From Lachnospiraceae bacterium (GTDB lineage Bacteria; Bacillota; Clostridia; Lachnospirales; Lachnospiraceae), in the NCBI GenBank assembly GCA_024698145.1, contig JAILRO010000026.1:1-64000 (forward strand): a stretch of DNA of 64,000 bases, written 5' to 3'. A model generated the notes under the pieces. It ran no database searches, was not told the DNA's origin, and was given only the letters and a program-made list of their open reading frames with translations. Both the position numbers and the translations under genes were made by a program. Positions 62,955 through 64,000 of the stretch are shown one piece after another (within the stretch, counting starts at the first letter, position 1; each line of letters begins with the position of its first letter).

Positions 62955-64000
62955 TTATTTGACTATAATTTTCACACCGACATTCTTCTTTGTGAATATC
63001 TTCTTATATTTCTTAACGTACTTCTTATTCTCTGCTTTAGAGCCAACCTTGACTTTAACGATTACTTTCTTAACTTTGCAACCCTTAAATGCATTCTTAA
63101 CAGACTTCTTGGTTAACTTCTTTGTCCTTACGACAATCGTCGCAACCTTGGAACCGTTAAATGCTTTAGGGGACAGTTTGGAAATATTCTTGCCAAGTGT
63201 AACCGAGGTTGCCTTACTTCCCTTAAACGCATTGGCAGAAACCGCCGTCATCTCATATGTAACATTATCAACAGTTACATTATCTGCCACTACTACATTG
63301 GTGGCTTTTTTGTCAGTTGTCTTATTAAATGTTACCGCCGGTTTCTCGTCTGCATTAGATGTAACCTTAACCTCCGCATTAACTTCCTTTGCCGTAACGG
63401 TTGTTCCCTTGTCCTTGGCTACGGAAGTCTGCTCTGCCGATGCTGTGACCTGGCTGCCTGTACTTGGTGCAACAATACTCCACTCATATGTTTTGTCAGC
63501 CGTATCTTTGGCATCAGGCCATGTCTCCGGTTTTGTAACGTCACCCCAGACATACGTTTTAATAAATTTGTCACCTGAAATACCGTTACGTTCTTTAATT
63601 ACGCAGTCCGGCTTAAGACTAACCGTAGCTTTATATGATCCAACATCCGTTTTCTTGTTGTTCGTTACCGTGTAACCGCAGTCCGATATTGATTCTATGA
63701 ATGTAATCTCACTTCCACTGTAATCAAATGTATTCTTTTCTGGTGACGGCGGCGTACAGATGTATTTTATTGTGAGGCCATCATTTTTAAGCATATCGCA
63801 ATTGATATACACAGGTACGTATAGATTTCCATGAGCATACACAAGCGATTGTTCAGACAAATTTTTGCTTCTCATGTATATATCAATAACTTCACTGCCA
63901 AGATTACCGATTACATTATATCCCATTTTCTTAACTGATTCAGGAACTGAAATAGTCGCTTTTTTACGCAAACCAATTGCACCATTTTTTATTTCCTCAA
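62955..64000 (-). CDS. BspA-like LRR surface protein, N-terminus outside the window
   Basis: The frame is open to the window edge, so the 5' part is missing; the first in-frame start-like codon (TTG at 63971) has no ribosome binding site and the upstream codons read as protein. The visible 348 codons hold an unrecognised N-terminal part with a possible MBG-type domain (GYTVTNNKKTDVGSYKATVSL), a linker region and LRR_5 repeats at the end (VSANAFKGSKATSVTLG, LSPKAFNGSKVATIVV). The Lys-rich C-terminus resembles the tail of the aerolysin-like protein (KLTKKSVKNAFKG against KLTKKTVGSNAFKG). It precedes the sensor kinase gene by 28 bp. Confidence 0.8.
   Translation of the reverse strand, partial: EEIKNGAIGLRKKATISVPESVKKMGYNVIGNLGSEVIDIYMRSKNLSEQSLVYAHGNLYVPVYINCDMLKNDGLTIKYICTPPSPEKNTFDYSGSEITFIESISDCGYTVTNNKKTDVGSYKATVSLKPDCVIKERNGISGDKFIKTYVWGDVTKPETWPDAKDTADKTYEWSIVAPSTGSQVTASAEQTSVAKDKGTTVTAKEVNAEVKVTSNADEKPAVTFNKTTDKKATNVVVADNVTVDNVTYEMTAVSANAFKGSKATSVTLGKNISKLSPKAFNGSKVATIVVRTKKLTKKSVKNAFKGCKVKKVIVKVKVGSKAENKKYVKKYKKIFTKKNVGVKIIVK

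Overview
This window looks like chromosomal DNA of a motile, Gram-positive anaerobe of the family Lachnospiraceae (Clostridia). The clearest evidence is the block at about 17.9-35.4 kb, which keeps a gene order characteristic of Clostridia: TIGR04086 membrane protein, the six-cysteine SCIFF peptide and its radical SAM maturase, secDF, recJ, rel, an MBL-fold hydrolase, hemZ, hisS and aspS. Other pointers are moderate-to-low GC, strong AGGAGG ribosome binding sites, repeated use of TTG/GTG starts, an ATP-type PEP carboxykinase, FHA/Ser-Thr kinase signalling and BspA-like/Ig-like surface proteins with Lys-rich C-termini. Genus cannot be fixed from the sequence. Almost all genes lie on the minus strand; no rRNA, tRNA, CRISPR array, prophage or transposase was found.

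Layout. (1) 0-1.7 kb: a palindromic repeat, then a TPP-riboswitch-controlled thiamine transport operon (thiamine-binding protein, ABC permease). (2) 1.6-6.7 kb: a very large membrane EAL/histidine kinase/REC/HPt protein and a divergent MATE exporter. (3) 6.7-13.2 kb: a probable five-gene envelope/signalling operon (flavin reductase, M23 peptidase with LysM and G5, CHASE2-HD-GYP, FecR-domain protein, metallophosphoesterase). (4) 13.5-17.7 kb: hemolysin III-type membrane protein, an OmpR-type two-component system, two palindromic repeats and a DUF975 membrane protein. (5) 17.9-35.4 kb: the conserved housekeeping/SCIFF block, with a HEPN-MNT toxin-antitoxin pair, a HAD phosphatase, a CobW-type GTPase and a stand-alone HD-GYP protein inserted. 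(6) 35.4-41 kb: FHA protein, Ser/Thr kinase, a TTE-repeat surface protein and a HAD hydrolase. (7) 41-45 kb: a secreted Ig-like protein, CorA and a COG2426 membrane protein. (8) 45-50.8 kb: an EAL phosphodiesterase followed by two chemoreceptors. (9) 51-52.6 kb: pckA. (10) 52.8-64 kb: large secreted proteins with Big_2, NHL-like, BspA-type LRR and a possible aerolysin-like module, together with an OmpR-type regulator and a sensor kinase.

Two themes recur. First, c-di-GMP turnover: two proteins with intact EAL motifs and two with HD-GYP motifs occur here, but no intact GGDEF cyclase, and one EAL gene precedes two chemoreceptors. Second, surface signalling: the FHA/kinase/surface-protein operon, the CHASE2/FecR/peptidase operon and the LRR-protein/two-component cluster all combine an exported protein with a cytoplasmic signalling partner. 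The most unusual single gene is at 57.9-60.5 kb: an exported protein whose central region resembles the Ser/Thr-rich membrane-insertion region of aerolysin/ETX-MTX2 pore-formers, fused to a BspA-type LRR tail and next to a candidate operator.
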